This document shows, one piece after another, positions 17,267-24,731 of a stretch of DNA of 64,000 bases. This stretch comes from SIG78 sp045585955. Its GTDB lineage: Bacteria; Verrucomicrobiota; Lentisphaeria; Victivallales; Victivallaceae. Numbering within the stretch: position 1 is the stretch's first letter; every line of letters starts with the position of its first letter. Where the stretch lies: the NCBI GenBank assembly GCA_045585955.1, contig JAZMZK010000018.1, positions 52,764-116,763 of the forward strand. The letters are read 5' to 3'. A program made the position numbers and the translations under genes. The notes beneath the pieces are model-generated. The model was not told where the DNA came from, made no database searches, and saw nothing but the letters and a program-made list of their open reading frames with translations.

Positions 17267-18597
17267 AAACAGCTTTCGCACCCCCATCCTTTGAGCTGGA
17301 TAACTTTTTCCGTATCGCTCAAAGTGTTTTTAGCGTTCACCATAGCCTTGCACATTTGCGTTATGCCGTCAAAACCGTACCAGCCGCCGCCGGAAACGAT
17401 ATTGACCAAATGCCGACTGCCGGTAAAGCAAGCTGCTTTCTGCCCGATGGCAAGGTATTCATCGCCGGAACCGGGTGTTTTGACCGCAAACCGCATTGCC
17501 GGGTGCAGTGTGGGAGAGATCAATAGTTTGGGGCAATGGCTTTGCAACCACTCAAAGTCCGCTTTTTCTTCCGGAATAACCACATCGCTGTAAATGCGTT
17601 CAACATTAAAGTCATGCTCCAGAAGCAACCTTGCCAGCGAGAGATTCCGCAAAGTTGCCGTATAATCTATGGCTATGGGCATAGAGCCAATGACCTTGCG
17701 GGCTTCAGCCAATGTTCTGCGGGCTTCGCTTTCGGCTTGAGAAAAATCCAATTTTATATTCAATTCTTCGCTTAAAATCCGGTAGTTTTCTGCGATTTCT
17801 TCAAAACTGTAACTTAAAGGCAAATGCAAAAATTTCCGCCGCAGCCGCTGACACAAAAACTCATTGCCCGCTTTTGCCGTGGGGTAATAAGATATATTGC
17901 AGAAACTTTCACTCATAGATAAATATTCGTCATAATCTTGGCACGCAGCTATATCTTTGACCTTGAAACCATTATTTTTGAGCATAATTATCAATTCGCT
18001 GGATTCTGCCGTTACCCGGTCGTTGCCGATAATGTTTATGCTTTTATTATCCGCCACAGCGTTTTCACGCAAAGGTGCATAGAGCTGTTTACGCATAAAG
18101 GCATCCGGCGTCAAGCCCGATTTCCGCATAGTGGGGTGCATCAAACATTCCACAAAGTCGATTGCGGGGAAACGCTTTTGCAATTCATCGTAAATCGCCC
18201 GGGTATCGCACCCGGCAAAAAGCTGTATACAGCTTAAAAAGACCAATACCGCCCGGGGCTTTACACTCATTTCCTCAAGAATAGCACTTATGCCTTCAAT
18301 AGCATTGCTTTCAAGAGTGCCGTCAAATAGATCGCTTTCTTTGACCGTAACAAAACTCATGCGCTCCATGGCGTTCATCTCGGCGGCAGTCAATATCACA
18401 CCCCGCAAACAACCTTGAGCACAGACAAATATCTGGTGGGAGCGGGGTATAAGCATCCCGGTATGCACAATGTTCCACATGCCCCGGGAGGGAGCATTGA
18501 ACTCCAGCTCCGAAGCAAAAAGCTGGGGAAACTTTGCCGCTTTTACCGGCAGAGCAAAAAATTCAGCATCAACTTTTTTTCCTACACTTTTAAGCAT
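17263..18597 (-). CDS. Nitrogenase component 1-like protein, long chain, module B
   Basis: A 444-residue component 1-like chain. The cysteine-bearing segments are FVCAQGCLRGVIL (Cys59, Cys63) and FLSCIQLFAGCDTRAIYDEL (Cys123, Cys130), placed as in the module A long chain (SPGCC and ICITC). VKESDLFDGTLESNAIEGI corresponds to the region before the second cysteine in the family. It ends in GWGCESCL, a terminal CXXC not seen in module A, which might bind metal or be redox active. It overlaps the upstream NifH-like gene by eight bases and the short chain by ATGA. Similarity to module A is recognisable but low, so the two modules are old duplicates rather than a recent copy. Confidence 0.83.
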   Translation of the reverse strand: MLKSVGKKVDAEFFALPVKAAKFPQLFASELEFNAPSRGMWNIVHTGMLIPRSHQIFVCAQGCLRGVILTAAEMNAMERMSFVTVKESDLFDGTLESNAIEGISAILEEMSVKPRAVLVFLSCIQLFAGCDTRAIYDELQKRFPAIDFVECLMHPTMRKSGLTPDAFMRKQLYAPLRENAVADNKSINIIGNDRVTAESSELIIMLKNNGFKVKDIAACQDYDEYLSMSESFCNISYYPTAKAGNEFLCQRLRRKFLHLPLSYSFEEIAENYRILSEELNIKLDFSQAESEARRTLAEARKVIGSMPIAIDYTATLRNLSLARLLLEHDFNVERIYSDVVIPEEKADFEWLQSHCPKLLISPTLHPAMRFAVKTPGSGDEYLAIGQKAACFTGSRHLVNIVSGGGWYGFDGITQMCKAMVNAKNTLSDTEKVIQLKGWGCESCL

Positions 18598-19345
18598 TGT
18601 TCTGCTCCATGATCTTTTCTGCCAGCGACCGGTAAGCCTTGGCTATATCACTTGCCGGATAAGCACTCAAAAGAGTTTTCTGCATTTCTTCAGCTTCGGC
18701 AACCAAACTGCTGCGGGGAATTATGCCGGTGATCAGACTTTCAAAATCCTCTGCCAGTGCTGCAACCTTATTGGCTTCATCCTTGACGACCCGGCAATTC
18801 AAGATAAAACCGCCCAGCTCTGCATAGTTGCGGCTCTGGAAATTCTTCAACGCCATGGCGATATTTGCCGCAGCATAAATGGACATGTTTTCGCCGGAAG
18901 TAATAATGTATACTTTATCAGCGTAACCATTACGCATAGGCATGGCAAAGCCGCCGCAAACCACATCGCCCAGCACATCGTACAAAACAACATCGGGCTT
19001 AATCGCAGAGTAAGCACCTTTGCTTTCCAGTTTTTCCAGAGCGTTGATGATCCCCCTGCCCGCACAGCCCATGCCGGGAACCGGACCACCGGCTTCCACA
19101 CAAGCGATATTCTTTTCGCCGAACGACACCATATCATGCCACGAAAAATCATCGCCGTATTTGCGGATAAGTTCCAAAACCGGCGTGGGGCGTCTGCCCC
19201 CCAGATGCGACATGGTGGAGTCCGCTTTGGGGTCGCAGCCGATTTGCATAACTTGCAGACCTTTTTCCGCAAGTGCATAAGCTAAATTGCTGACAGTAGT
19301 GGATTTACCGATACCGCCTTTACCGTAAAAAGCCAATTTCAACAT
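18590..19345 (-). CDS. NifH-like nucleotide-dependent reductase, module B
   Basis: A 251-residue homologue of the nitrogenase iron protein. It has the P-loop GKGGIGKST at 8-16, QIGCDPKADSTMSHL, GMGCAGRGI with Cys94, and YDVLGDVVCGGFAMP with Cys130; both cluster cysteines and the conserved Arg after CAG are present. It is the obvious electron donor for the module B chains directly downstream. It is clearly related to the module A protein (for instance the YDVLGDVVCGGFA block is identical), but the two differ through the C-terminal third, so they may serve separate partners. The start overlaps the end of hydE by seven bases. Confidence 0.9.
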   Translation of the reverse strand: MLKLAFYGKGGIGKSTTVSNLAYALAEKGLQVMQIGCDPKADSTMSHLGGRRPTPVLELIRKYGDDFSWHDMVSFGEKNIACVEAGGPVPGMGCAGRGIINALEKLESKGAYSAIKPDVVLYDVLGDVVCGGFAMPMRNGYADKVYIITSGENMSIYAAANIAMALKNFQSRNYAELGGFILNCRVVKDEANKVAALAEDFESLITGIIPRSSLVAEAEEMQKTLLSAYPASDIAKAYRSLAEKIMEQNNA

Positions 19346-20388
19346 GTTTTTTCACTCCAATCGCCCCGGCTGAACTCAAAAGCATAGCCGATAGTGTTCA
19401 ATTCTTCACTTAAAGCTTTGACCGCCTCCGCAACCGGCTTATCTGCCGAAAGCTTGTTGTTGTACAATAGATAATTATTCTGCACATCTTTGGGCGTCAA
19501 ATTGGGCATGATCACATTGGCACCGGCTTGGATGCCCAGCACTCGCCCGCCGGATTTCAGCGAACCCAACGCCGTGGTCGCCGGAAGCAAGACCTTTTCC
19601 AACATGATGCGAGTCAAGCTCAAAAGCATCAAAGTTTGCGCCACACTGCTTGCCGGATAACTGGCAAAGGGGGTATCTTTGTGAGGGATAAAAGGCCCGA
19701 TGCCCACCATTTCCGGCTGCAAACCGTGCATAAAAAGCATATCTTTTGCCAGCGTTTGGGGCGTTTGGAACGGGCTCCCGGTCATAATGCCGCAACCGGT
19801 CTGATAGCCCAAACTTTTCAAATTCTGCAAACACTCCATGCGATTACTTAAACTCATATATTCCGGGTGCATTTTCCGGTAATGCCCTTCATCAGCCGTT
19901 TCGTGCCGCAAAAGATAGCGGTCAGCTCCGGCTTCACGCAAAAGTTTGTATTCAGCCAAGCTCAATTCCCCCAGCGAAAGCGTTACCGCACAGCCGGGAA
20001 ATTCACTTTTCAAACGCCGTACCAATTGGCAAAGCCGGTCAGCACAACAACCCACTTCGCCACTTTGCAGAACAAAAGTCTTGATATTATTTTGCCAGCC
20101 CGTGCGGCAGCACTCAACGATCAGATCGTCGCTCATATTGTAGCGTTGAACCAAAGTGTTGCTTTTGCGGATGCCGCAATAAAAACAATCGTTGCTGCAA
20201 ACATTGGAAAATTCCACAATGCCCCGGATAAAGACCTTTCTGCCGTAATGTTTTTGAGCGATCGCCTGCGCTTTTTCAGCAGCAAAGAGCCGATCCGCTT
20301 GCGAGTAAGAACTCAAAAGCGTCACCCATTCGGCAAAGCCAAGCTGTTTTTCAGCATCAAGTTTTTCAATCAATCCACGGCAAACCAT
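19339..20388 (-). CDS. hydE: HydE-like radical SAM protein
   Basis: A 349-residue BioB/HydE-type radical SAM enzyme. The cluster motif is CSNDCFYC (Cys64, Cys68, Cys71; CX3CX2C), followed by GIRKSNTLVQRYNMS and FVLQSGE, the blocks that mark HydE rather than biotin synthase. The rest (TLSLGELSLAEYKLLREAGADRYLLRHETAD; GIGPFIPHKDTPF; IMPNLTPKDVQNNYLLY) is likewise HydE-like. In [FeFe]-hydrogenase maturation HydE works on a cysteine-bound Fe(CO)2CN unit made by HydG. Here it heads a transcript containing no hydrogenase, hydF or hydG. It may have been recruited to the nitrogenase-like system, or serve hydrogenase genes elsewhere. HmdB- or PylB-like functions are less likely from the motifs. The ribosome site before the ATG is weak. 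Confidence 0.88.
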   Translation of the reverse strand: MVCRGLIEKLDAEKQLGFAEWVTLLSSYSQADRLFAAEKAQAIAQKHYGRKVFIRGIVEFSNVCSNDCFYCGIRKSNTLVQRYNMSDDLIVECCRTGWQNNIKTFVLQSGEVGCCADRLCQLVRRLKSEFPGCAVTLSLGELSLAEYKLLREAGADRYLLRHETADEGHYRKMHPEYMSLSNRMECLQNLKSLGYQTGCGIMTGSPFQTPQTLAKDMLFMHGLQPEMVGIGPFIPHKDTPFASYPASSVAQTLMLLSLTRIMLEKVLLPATTALGSLKSGGRVLGIQAGANVIMPNLTPKDVQNNYLLYNNKLSADKPVAEAVKALSEELNTIGYAFEFSRGDWSEKTC

Positions 20389-20407
20389 TGTAAAATCTCA
20401 CAATAAA

Positions 20408-20571
20408 GAGTTAAAATTGAAAAAAATGAATTTTGAATTGAATGATTTTTCGGAGATGAGATGTGAGCGGTAGTTTTTTCCGGCTACTCGTAGAGTAACC
20501 GGGAAAAACGCTCCGCTTGCAGATCGCTCCGAAAACATTCAAGGCATTTTCATTTTTTTTAATTTTGACTC
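20408..20571. repeat. 164-bp imperfect palindrome between hydE and the TM1266-like gene
   Basis: The left arm (from GAGTTAAAATTG) and right arm (to AATTTTGACTC) are near-complementary along almost the whole element, with a centre near 20491 (ACTC-GTA-GAGT). Matched blocks include TTGAATG/CATTCAA, TTTTCGGAG/CTCCGAAAA, AGCGG/CCGCT and TTTTTCC/GGGAAAAA. As RNA it would form one long rod; as DNA it resembles a MITE or a decayed insertion. It occupies the whole leader of the hydE operon, so it may influence transcription or decay of that mRNA. No second copy was seen in the window. Confidence 0.75.
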
Positions 20572-20574
20572 AAC

Positions 20575-20614
20575 AAAAAGACCGTATTCCTGACATACAG
20601 ACAGCAATACGGTC
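20575..20614 (-). terminator. Rho-independent terminator of the TM1266-like gene
   Basis: On the minus strand a perfect nine-pair stem GACCGTATT/AATACGGTC encloses a 17-base loop and is followed by TTTTT (20579-20575). It lies about 90 bases after the stop of the small regulator gene, between it and hydE. Some read-through into hydE is possible. Confidence 0.75.
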
Positions 20615-20705
20615 AAAATAACGACTTATTATTATGCTTCTGCCTCAAAGTTCCCTGCCGGGAAGTTTTCAGCGTCAGGATAAATATTCAATATACAATT
20701 TTATT

Positions 20706-20954
20706 TCAAACTGCCGAACAGACGGCTTTGGCAGTCACGCCCTCAAGTCTGCCCAGTTTACCGGCTATGGCGTTGATCTTATCGGTTGGAGCATCCAGCA
20801 CGATATTGATTATGCTGATCTTGCGTTCCCGATAAGGCAAACCCATTCTGCCGATGATATATTCGCCGAACTCGTGCAGTATGGCATTGACCGCTGCGGC
20901 GGACTCCATATTTTCAACGATTATTGCCACTACGGCAACACGGTTTTCAGCCAT
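20706..20954 (-). CDS. TM1266-like putative iron-only hydrogenase system regulator
   Basis: An 82-residue ACT/ferredoxin-like fold protein of the TM1266 family, often annotated as a putative iron-only hydrogenase system regulator. Visible family features are RVAVVAIIVENMESAAAVN, the conserved GRMGLPYRERKISIINIVLD middle, and the LGRLEGVTAKAV end. The start was set at 20954 (MAENRV) with AGGTG upstream; an in-frame ATG at 20999 lies inside the promoter. Genes of this family usually sit beside hydE/hydF/hydG, which strengthens the HydE call downstream. The biochemical role is not established; no DNA-binding domain is seen. Confidence 0.85.
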   Translation of the reverse strand: MAENRVAVVAIIVENMESAAAVNAILHEFGEYIIGRMGLPYRERKISIINIVLDAPTDKINAIAGKLGRLEGVTAKAVCSAV

Positions 20955-20984
20955 ACAACACCTCGCAAATATACCACTTTGACT

Positions 20985-21012
20985 ATTATAGCACAACAAA
21001 CTGTTTATGCAA
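20985..21012 (-). promoter_or_regulatory. Promoter of the TM1266-like gene with overlapping palindrome
   Basis: On the minus strand TTGCAT (21012-21007), 16 bases, TATAAT (20990-20985). The -35 sits in the middle of a perfect inverted repeat AAACTGTTT-N4-AAACAGTTT at 20998-21019, which also follows directly on the thrC stop codon. The repeat could be an operator, a weak thrC terminator, or both. Confidence 0.6.
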
Positions 21013-21017
21013 ACAGT

Positions 21018-22502
21018 TTACTTCAAAAAATCCAACACAAATTCTGCCATATCGGATTTTTCAATGCAATTCTTGTGCCGCACTTCGCAACCCTTCAAAT
21101 TGGCAAGCGGTGCCGGGATCGGGGTATTGGAAAGTTTGGCAAGCATTTCCAACTGGGCAAAGCCGTCAGCAGGAATAGCTTCGGCAGTCAAAGCCGGCAA
21201 TACCGATGCAGCAAACTTATAGGGCGAAGCAGTGGAAGCCACCACCGTCAATGTATTGTCGCCGGTAGCTTTGCGGTACTGTTCAAGCACATTTGCCGCA
21301 ACCGCAGTGTGGGTATCGGCAAGATAGTTGTACTCTTTGAAAAGTTTGCCGATAGTTTCTTCGGTACCCTTTTCGTCGCAATATCCGCCGAAAAATTCGC
21401 TCTGCAATTTTGCCAGCACATCTTTGGGCAGCTCGTAACGGCCTTTTTCCGCCAGCTCTTTCATAAGTTTGGCAGTAAGTTCAGCATCGTTGCCGGCAGC
21501 GTGGAAGATCATGCGTTCCAAATTGCTGGAAATCAATATATCCATGGAAGGACTGCTGGTGGTGTAAAACTCCCGGTTGCGGTCATAGACCCCGGTTTCC
21601 AGAAAATCGGTCAAAACTTTGTTGCGGTTGGAGGCACAAATAAGTTTGTCGATAGGTACACCCATTTGCTTGGCATAGTAAGCAGCCAATATATCGCCGA
21701 AGTTGCCGGTGGGCACAGCTACATTGAACTTTTCGCCCGCTTTCAACGCACCTTTCTTCAAAAGATCGCAAGCTGCCGACACATAATAGACGATCTGGGG
21801 AACCAGACGGCCGAAGTTGATGCTGTTGGCAGAAGAAAATTCCATATTCTTCTTATCCAGAGCTTCCCGGATGGCATCGTCGGTAAAGATTTTTTTGACT
21901 CCGCTCTGGGCATCGTCAAAGTTGCCTTCGATACCGCAAACCGAAACATTGTCGCCAACTTGGGTGATCATCTGCAATTTCTGCATATCCGACACCCCGT
22001 TTTCCGGGAAGAACACCACGATCCTGGTGTTGGGTACATCGGCAAACCCCGCCAATGCCGCCTTGCCGGTATCGCCGGAAGTGGCTACCAATATAACGAT
22101 GGTTCTGCCGGGAGCAGTCTTATTGGCAGCTTTGACCAGCAAAAAGGGCAGCAGCTGCAATGCCATATCTTTAAAAGCACAAGTAGGCCCGTGCCAGAGT
22201 TCCAGCATTTCAGTACCGGCAGTTACTTCGGCAAGGGGAGCGGGGTCGTTGTTATCAAAAGTATTGGTGTAAGCACCTTTTACGCAATAATCCAGCTCTT
22301 CATCTGTATAGTCAGTCAAATAGAGTTTGAGCACTTCTTTGGCACGGCCAATATAATCCATATCAGCAAGTGCCATAAGTTTTTCGTAAGATAACTGCGG
22401 GAAACTGCAAGGCACAAAAAGCCCACCATCAGCAGCAATACCCCGGGTAATAGCGGCAGCAGAACTGACACTCTGCACACTTCTGGTACTGGTAAACAAC
22501 AT
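21018..22502 (-). CDS. thrC: Threonine synthase
   Basis: ThrC converts O-phosphohomoserine to threonine with pyridoxal phosphate. The 494-residue length and the blocks ITRGIAADGGLFVP at the N-terminus, WHGPTCAFKDMALQLLP (PLP-binding lysine), ATSGDTGKAAL, FPENGVSDMQKLQM and AVPTGNFGDILAAYYAKQMG fit the long (E. coli/yeast type) threonine synthases. It has its own promoter and an AAAGGA ribosome site. The C-terminus runs into the palindrome that overlaps the next promoter. It is not obviously linked in function to its neighbours murD and the TM1266-like gene. Confidence 0.96.
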   Translation of the reverse strand: MLFTSTRSVQSVSSAAAITRGIAADGGLFVPCSFPQLSYEKLMALADMDYIGRAKEVLKLYLTDYTDEELDYCVKGAYTNTFDNNDPAPLAEVTAGTEMLELWHGPTCAFKDMALQLLPFLLVKAANKTAPGRTIVILVATSGDTGKAALAGFADVPNTRIVVFFPENGVSDMQKLQMITQVGDNVSVCGIEGNFDDAQSGVKKIFTDDAIREALDKKNMEFSSANSINFGRLVPQIVYYVSAACDLLKKGALKAGEKFNVAVPTGNFGDILAAYYAKQMGVPIDKLICASNRNKVLTDFLETGVYDRNREFYTTSSPSMDILISSNLERMIFHAAGNDAELTAKLMKELAEKGRYELPKDVLAKLQSEFFGGYCDEKGTEETIGKLFKEYNYLADTHTAVAANVLEQYRKATGDNTLTVVASTASPYKFAASVLPALTAEAIPADGFAQLEMLAKLSNTPIPAPLANLKGCEVRHKNCIEKSDMAEFVLDFLK

Positions 22503-22523
22503 TATTATTTTCCTTTATATTAT

Positions 22524-22552
22524 ATAATAAACAAGAATAAATCTTAATACAA
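22524..22552 (-). promoter_or_regulatory. Candidate promoter of thrC
   Basis: On the minus strand TTGTAT (22552-22547), 17 bases, TATTAT (22529-22524). It gives a very short leader in which AAAGGA precedes the ATG. Confidence 0.45.
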
Positions 22553-22601
22553 TACACCCAAAGTCGTTTTTTTGCAACAAACACGCAACTCTTTTATAAG
22601 A

Positions 22602-23864
22602 TTACTTTGATAATTTGCGCACCAGATCAGCAAAAATATTGCCCCGCTCTTTGTAATCTTTGAACATATCCATACTTGCCGCCGCCGGAGAAAGCAGAAC
22701 TATGTCGCCGGCGTGGGCAATTTCTGAAGCATGATCGACTGCCAGAGCAAAGTTGCAGTCGGCGTCAAAGACTTCCACTTTGCCGGTAAATGCGGCGGCG
22801 ACTGCATCCTTGCATCTGCCGTAAACAATGACTTTGCGCAAATAGTCAGCCAAGCTGCTCAAAGGCGAAAAATCCATATCTTTATCCAACCCTCCGGCAA
22901 TCAGAACAATATCTTTTGCCGGAACAGTTCTCAATGCCTTTACCGCTGCAATAACTGCCGCCGGGTTGGTAGCTTTGGAGTCGTCGATATACTTTACGCC
23001 ATTGATTTCAGTTACCAAACTTATGCGGTGATCGCCGGTTTTGAAATCCTGCAATATCCCGGCAAGTTCGCAAAGATGTTCTTCCAGCGGCAGCAACGCT
23101 TGAACCAAATTCAAGGCCGCCAGCAGATTTTCCCGGTTGTGCAGAGCATTCAAAGCAGTCTTTTCCAGTTCAACAACCTTGTTTTCTCCATAATAAAGCA
23201 TACCGTCAGCAATTCTGAACATGCCAGCTTCCGCCTTGCCGGTCATGGTGGCACCGTAGAAACATTTTTCCGGCGGCACCTGTTGGAAAATGCGTTCTTT
23301 AACGCTCCGGTATTCCGCAAGCCCCCCGGGGTAGCGGTTGATATGGTCAGACTCAATATTCAGTAAAACCGCCGCTTCGGCAGGCAGATAATGAGTATGC
23401 TCAAGCTGAAAACTGCTGACTTCCAACACGGCGAAAAGTTTTTCCGCTTCTTTGATCTCGCCACGGAGGATTTGGGCGGCAACTGCCGAAAGGGGCAAAC
23501 CGATATTTCCGGCAGCCACCACTGCCCTGCCAAGTTTTTTCAAAATAAATTCAGTAAGCTCCACCGTAGTAGTCTTGCCATTGGTACCAGTCACTGCCAC
23601 ACATTTGCCGGGAAAATGCCGCATACCCAGTTCAAGCTCGCTGATTACACTTATCTTACGCTCAACAGCCCCCATATAAAGCCGGGAAGTTGGCAATACG
23701 CCGGGACTGACCACCACTTGATCCACTCCGGAAAAAACTTCATCAAGTTCGCAGTCAACGGTTTCTATATCATTGACGATCCGGCATTTGATATTCAACG
23801 CTTCTGCCAGCTCTGCCACCGCACGACCGCTTACTCCACCGCCTATCATCAATATATTATTCAT
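22602..23864 (-). CDS. murD: UDP-N-acetylmuramoyl-L-alanine--D-glutamate ligase MurD
   Basis: MurD adds D-glutamate to UDP-MurNAc-L-Ala in the cytoplasm. The 420-residue protein shows the N-terminal nucleotide-sugar domain (MIGGGVSGRAVAELA), the ATP-binding CVAVTGTNGKTTTVEL near residue 90, the central VLLNIESDHINRYPG, and the C-terminal YIDDSKATNPAA (DDSKATN motif) and LIAGGLDKDMDF. The LSPAAASMDMFKDYKERG end is the usual MurD signature, with Met for Phe in places. It stands alone among peptidoglycan genes here, about 100 bases from thrC. AAGGG precedes the start. Confidence 0.96.
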   Translation of the reverse strand: MNNILMIGGGVSGRAVAELAEALNIKCRIVNDIETVDCELDEVFSGVDQVVVSPGVLPTSRLYMGAVERKISVISELELGMRHFPGKCVAVTGTNGKTTTVELTEFILKKLGRAVVAAGNIGLPLSAVAAQILRGEIKEAEKLFAVLEVSSFQLEHTHYLPAEAAVLLNIESDHINRYPGGLAEYRSVKERIFQQVPPEKCFYGATMTGKAEAGMFRIADGMLYYGENKVVELEKTALNALHNRENLLAALNLVQALLPLEEHLCELAGILQDFKTGDHRISLVTEINGVKYIDDSKATNPAAVIAAVKALRTVPAKDIVLIAGGLDKDMDFSPLSSLADYLRKVIVYGRCKDAVAAAFTGKVEVFDADCNFALAVDHASEIAHAGDIVLLSPAAASMDMFKDYKERGNIFADLVRKLSK

Positions 23865-24040
23865 AAAAAGCCCTTCAATAATAGTTTATTTTCCGATAAA
23901 GATTGAAAAAAATCCCGGAATCTGCCGAAATTTTTTTCAAATCCTGCTGCTATCGCCGCAATTAAAATAAAAACAATACTGCTTTTGATTTCAGCTGCTG
24001 CAATATTTTATCAAACAATACAGTAAATACTGCAAAATAT

Positions 24041-24066
24041 AAAAACCCACAGGAAAATCCTGCGGG
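24041..24066 (-). terminator. Terminator after the VVVERP-repeat protein gene
   Basis: On the minus strand CCCGCAGGA and TCCTGTGGG pair with one G-T wobble around a short loop, followed by TTTTTAT. It lies 17 bases after the stop codon. Confidence 0.6.
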
Positions 24067-24082
24067 CTGATTTTTATAATCG

Positions 24083-24493
24083 TCAACGCCCCCGTCTGTC
24101 GTGGTGTCGATCGCGCCCCCGCTCAACCGGGCTGTGCGGGGGAGCAATTACCACCTTTCGCCGTTCAACCGGGCGCTCTACAACCACAGGGCGCTCTACA
24201 ACCACAGGGCGGCGCACATGCGAAGGCGCAGGACGACGCACCACCGGGCGTTCTACAACCACCGGGCGCTCTACCACAACCGGGCGCTCTACAACCACAG
24301 GGCGTTCTACAACCACTTGGCGCTCTACAACTTTGGTTGGAACCGGAGTAACAACCGTTTTGACCAGATTTACGATCCCGGCAGCCAAACGCAGTCCATC
24401 ATTATCCCGATGATGGTGCGGTCTTGCCATTGCCTCCGGAACAACAAACAATACAGCCCCGCCTGCCAACAGACCAATCATAATTCTTTTCAT
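24083..24493 (-). CDS. Secreted basic low-complexity protein with VVVERP repeats
   Basis: A 136-residue protein with a signal peptide (MKRIMIGLLAGGAVLFVVPEAMA, cleavage after AMA likely), then a histidine-rich RPHHHRD stretch. The core consists of six VVVERP units in blocks of four and two, separated by VRRPAPSHVRR. The end is again basic and histidine-rich (RGRDRHHDRRGR). The alternation of Val, Glu, Arg and Pro suggests an extended structure. A metal- or polyanion-binding role is possible from the His/Arg ends but is a guess. I recognise no family. It is the only gene between its terminator and the divergent glycosyltransferase. Confidence 0.75.
   Translation of the reverse strand: MKRIMIGLLAGGAVLFVVPEAMARPHHHRDNDGLRLAAGIVNLVKTVVTPVPTKVVERQVVVERPVVVERPVVVERPVVVERPVVRRPAPSHVRRPVVVERPVVVERPVERRKVVIAPPHSPVERGRDRHHDRRGR
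24171..24335. repeat. 18-bp tandem repeats coding VVVERP
   Basis: Copies of an 18-bp unit close to GGGCGCTCTACAACCACA lie head to tail at 24171-24206 (two copies) and about 24246-24335 (five copies), with few substitutions. The near-identical DNA suggests recent copy-number change by slippage. Confidence 0.85.
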
Positions 24494-24660
24494 AAGATAT
24501 CCCCTTTCTTTTTTGTTTCCAATAAAGTTTTGAAATATATCAAGTGATTTTACTGTAAAATAAAAACTTTAATTAATCCCGAAATCTTTAATACAATACC
24601 ACATAAAAAAAACTTTTCAACCATAAAAAAGCATATTATAGACAAAAAAAATAAAAACTG

Positions 24661-24689
24661 TTGCATGTTACAGCATATTGTACTATATT
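24661..24689 (+). promoter_or_regulatory. Promoter of the GT2-GtrA gene
   Basis: TTGCAT (24661-24666), 17 bases, TATATT (24684-24689), in the divergent region 24494-24731. A GGAG ribosome site at 24720-24723 precedes the ATG at 24732. Confidence 0.6.
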
Positions 24690-24731
24690 ATTACATGAAA
24701 CAAAAAGATCAATACTTGTGGAGCAATCAAT

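Noticed and set aside
13049..19345. Genuine nitrogenase (nifHDK) operon
   Set aside because: Chains are too short, FeMo-cofactor ligands were not found, and nifB, nifE, nifN and nifV are absent; the genes belong to another branch of the superfamily.
19339..20388. Biotin synthase BioB
   Set aside because: The FYCGIRKSN and FVLQSGE blocks and the TM1266-like neighbour fit HydE; no other biotin gene is nearby.
20634..22394. Long plus-strand open frame (586 codons) opposite thrC
   Set aside because: It covers thrC and the TM1266-like gene on the other strand and has no family features; an antisense shadow of the real genes.
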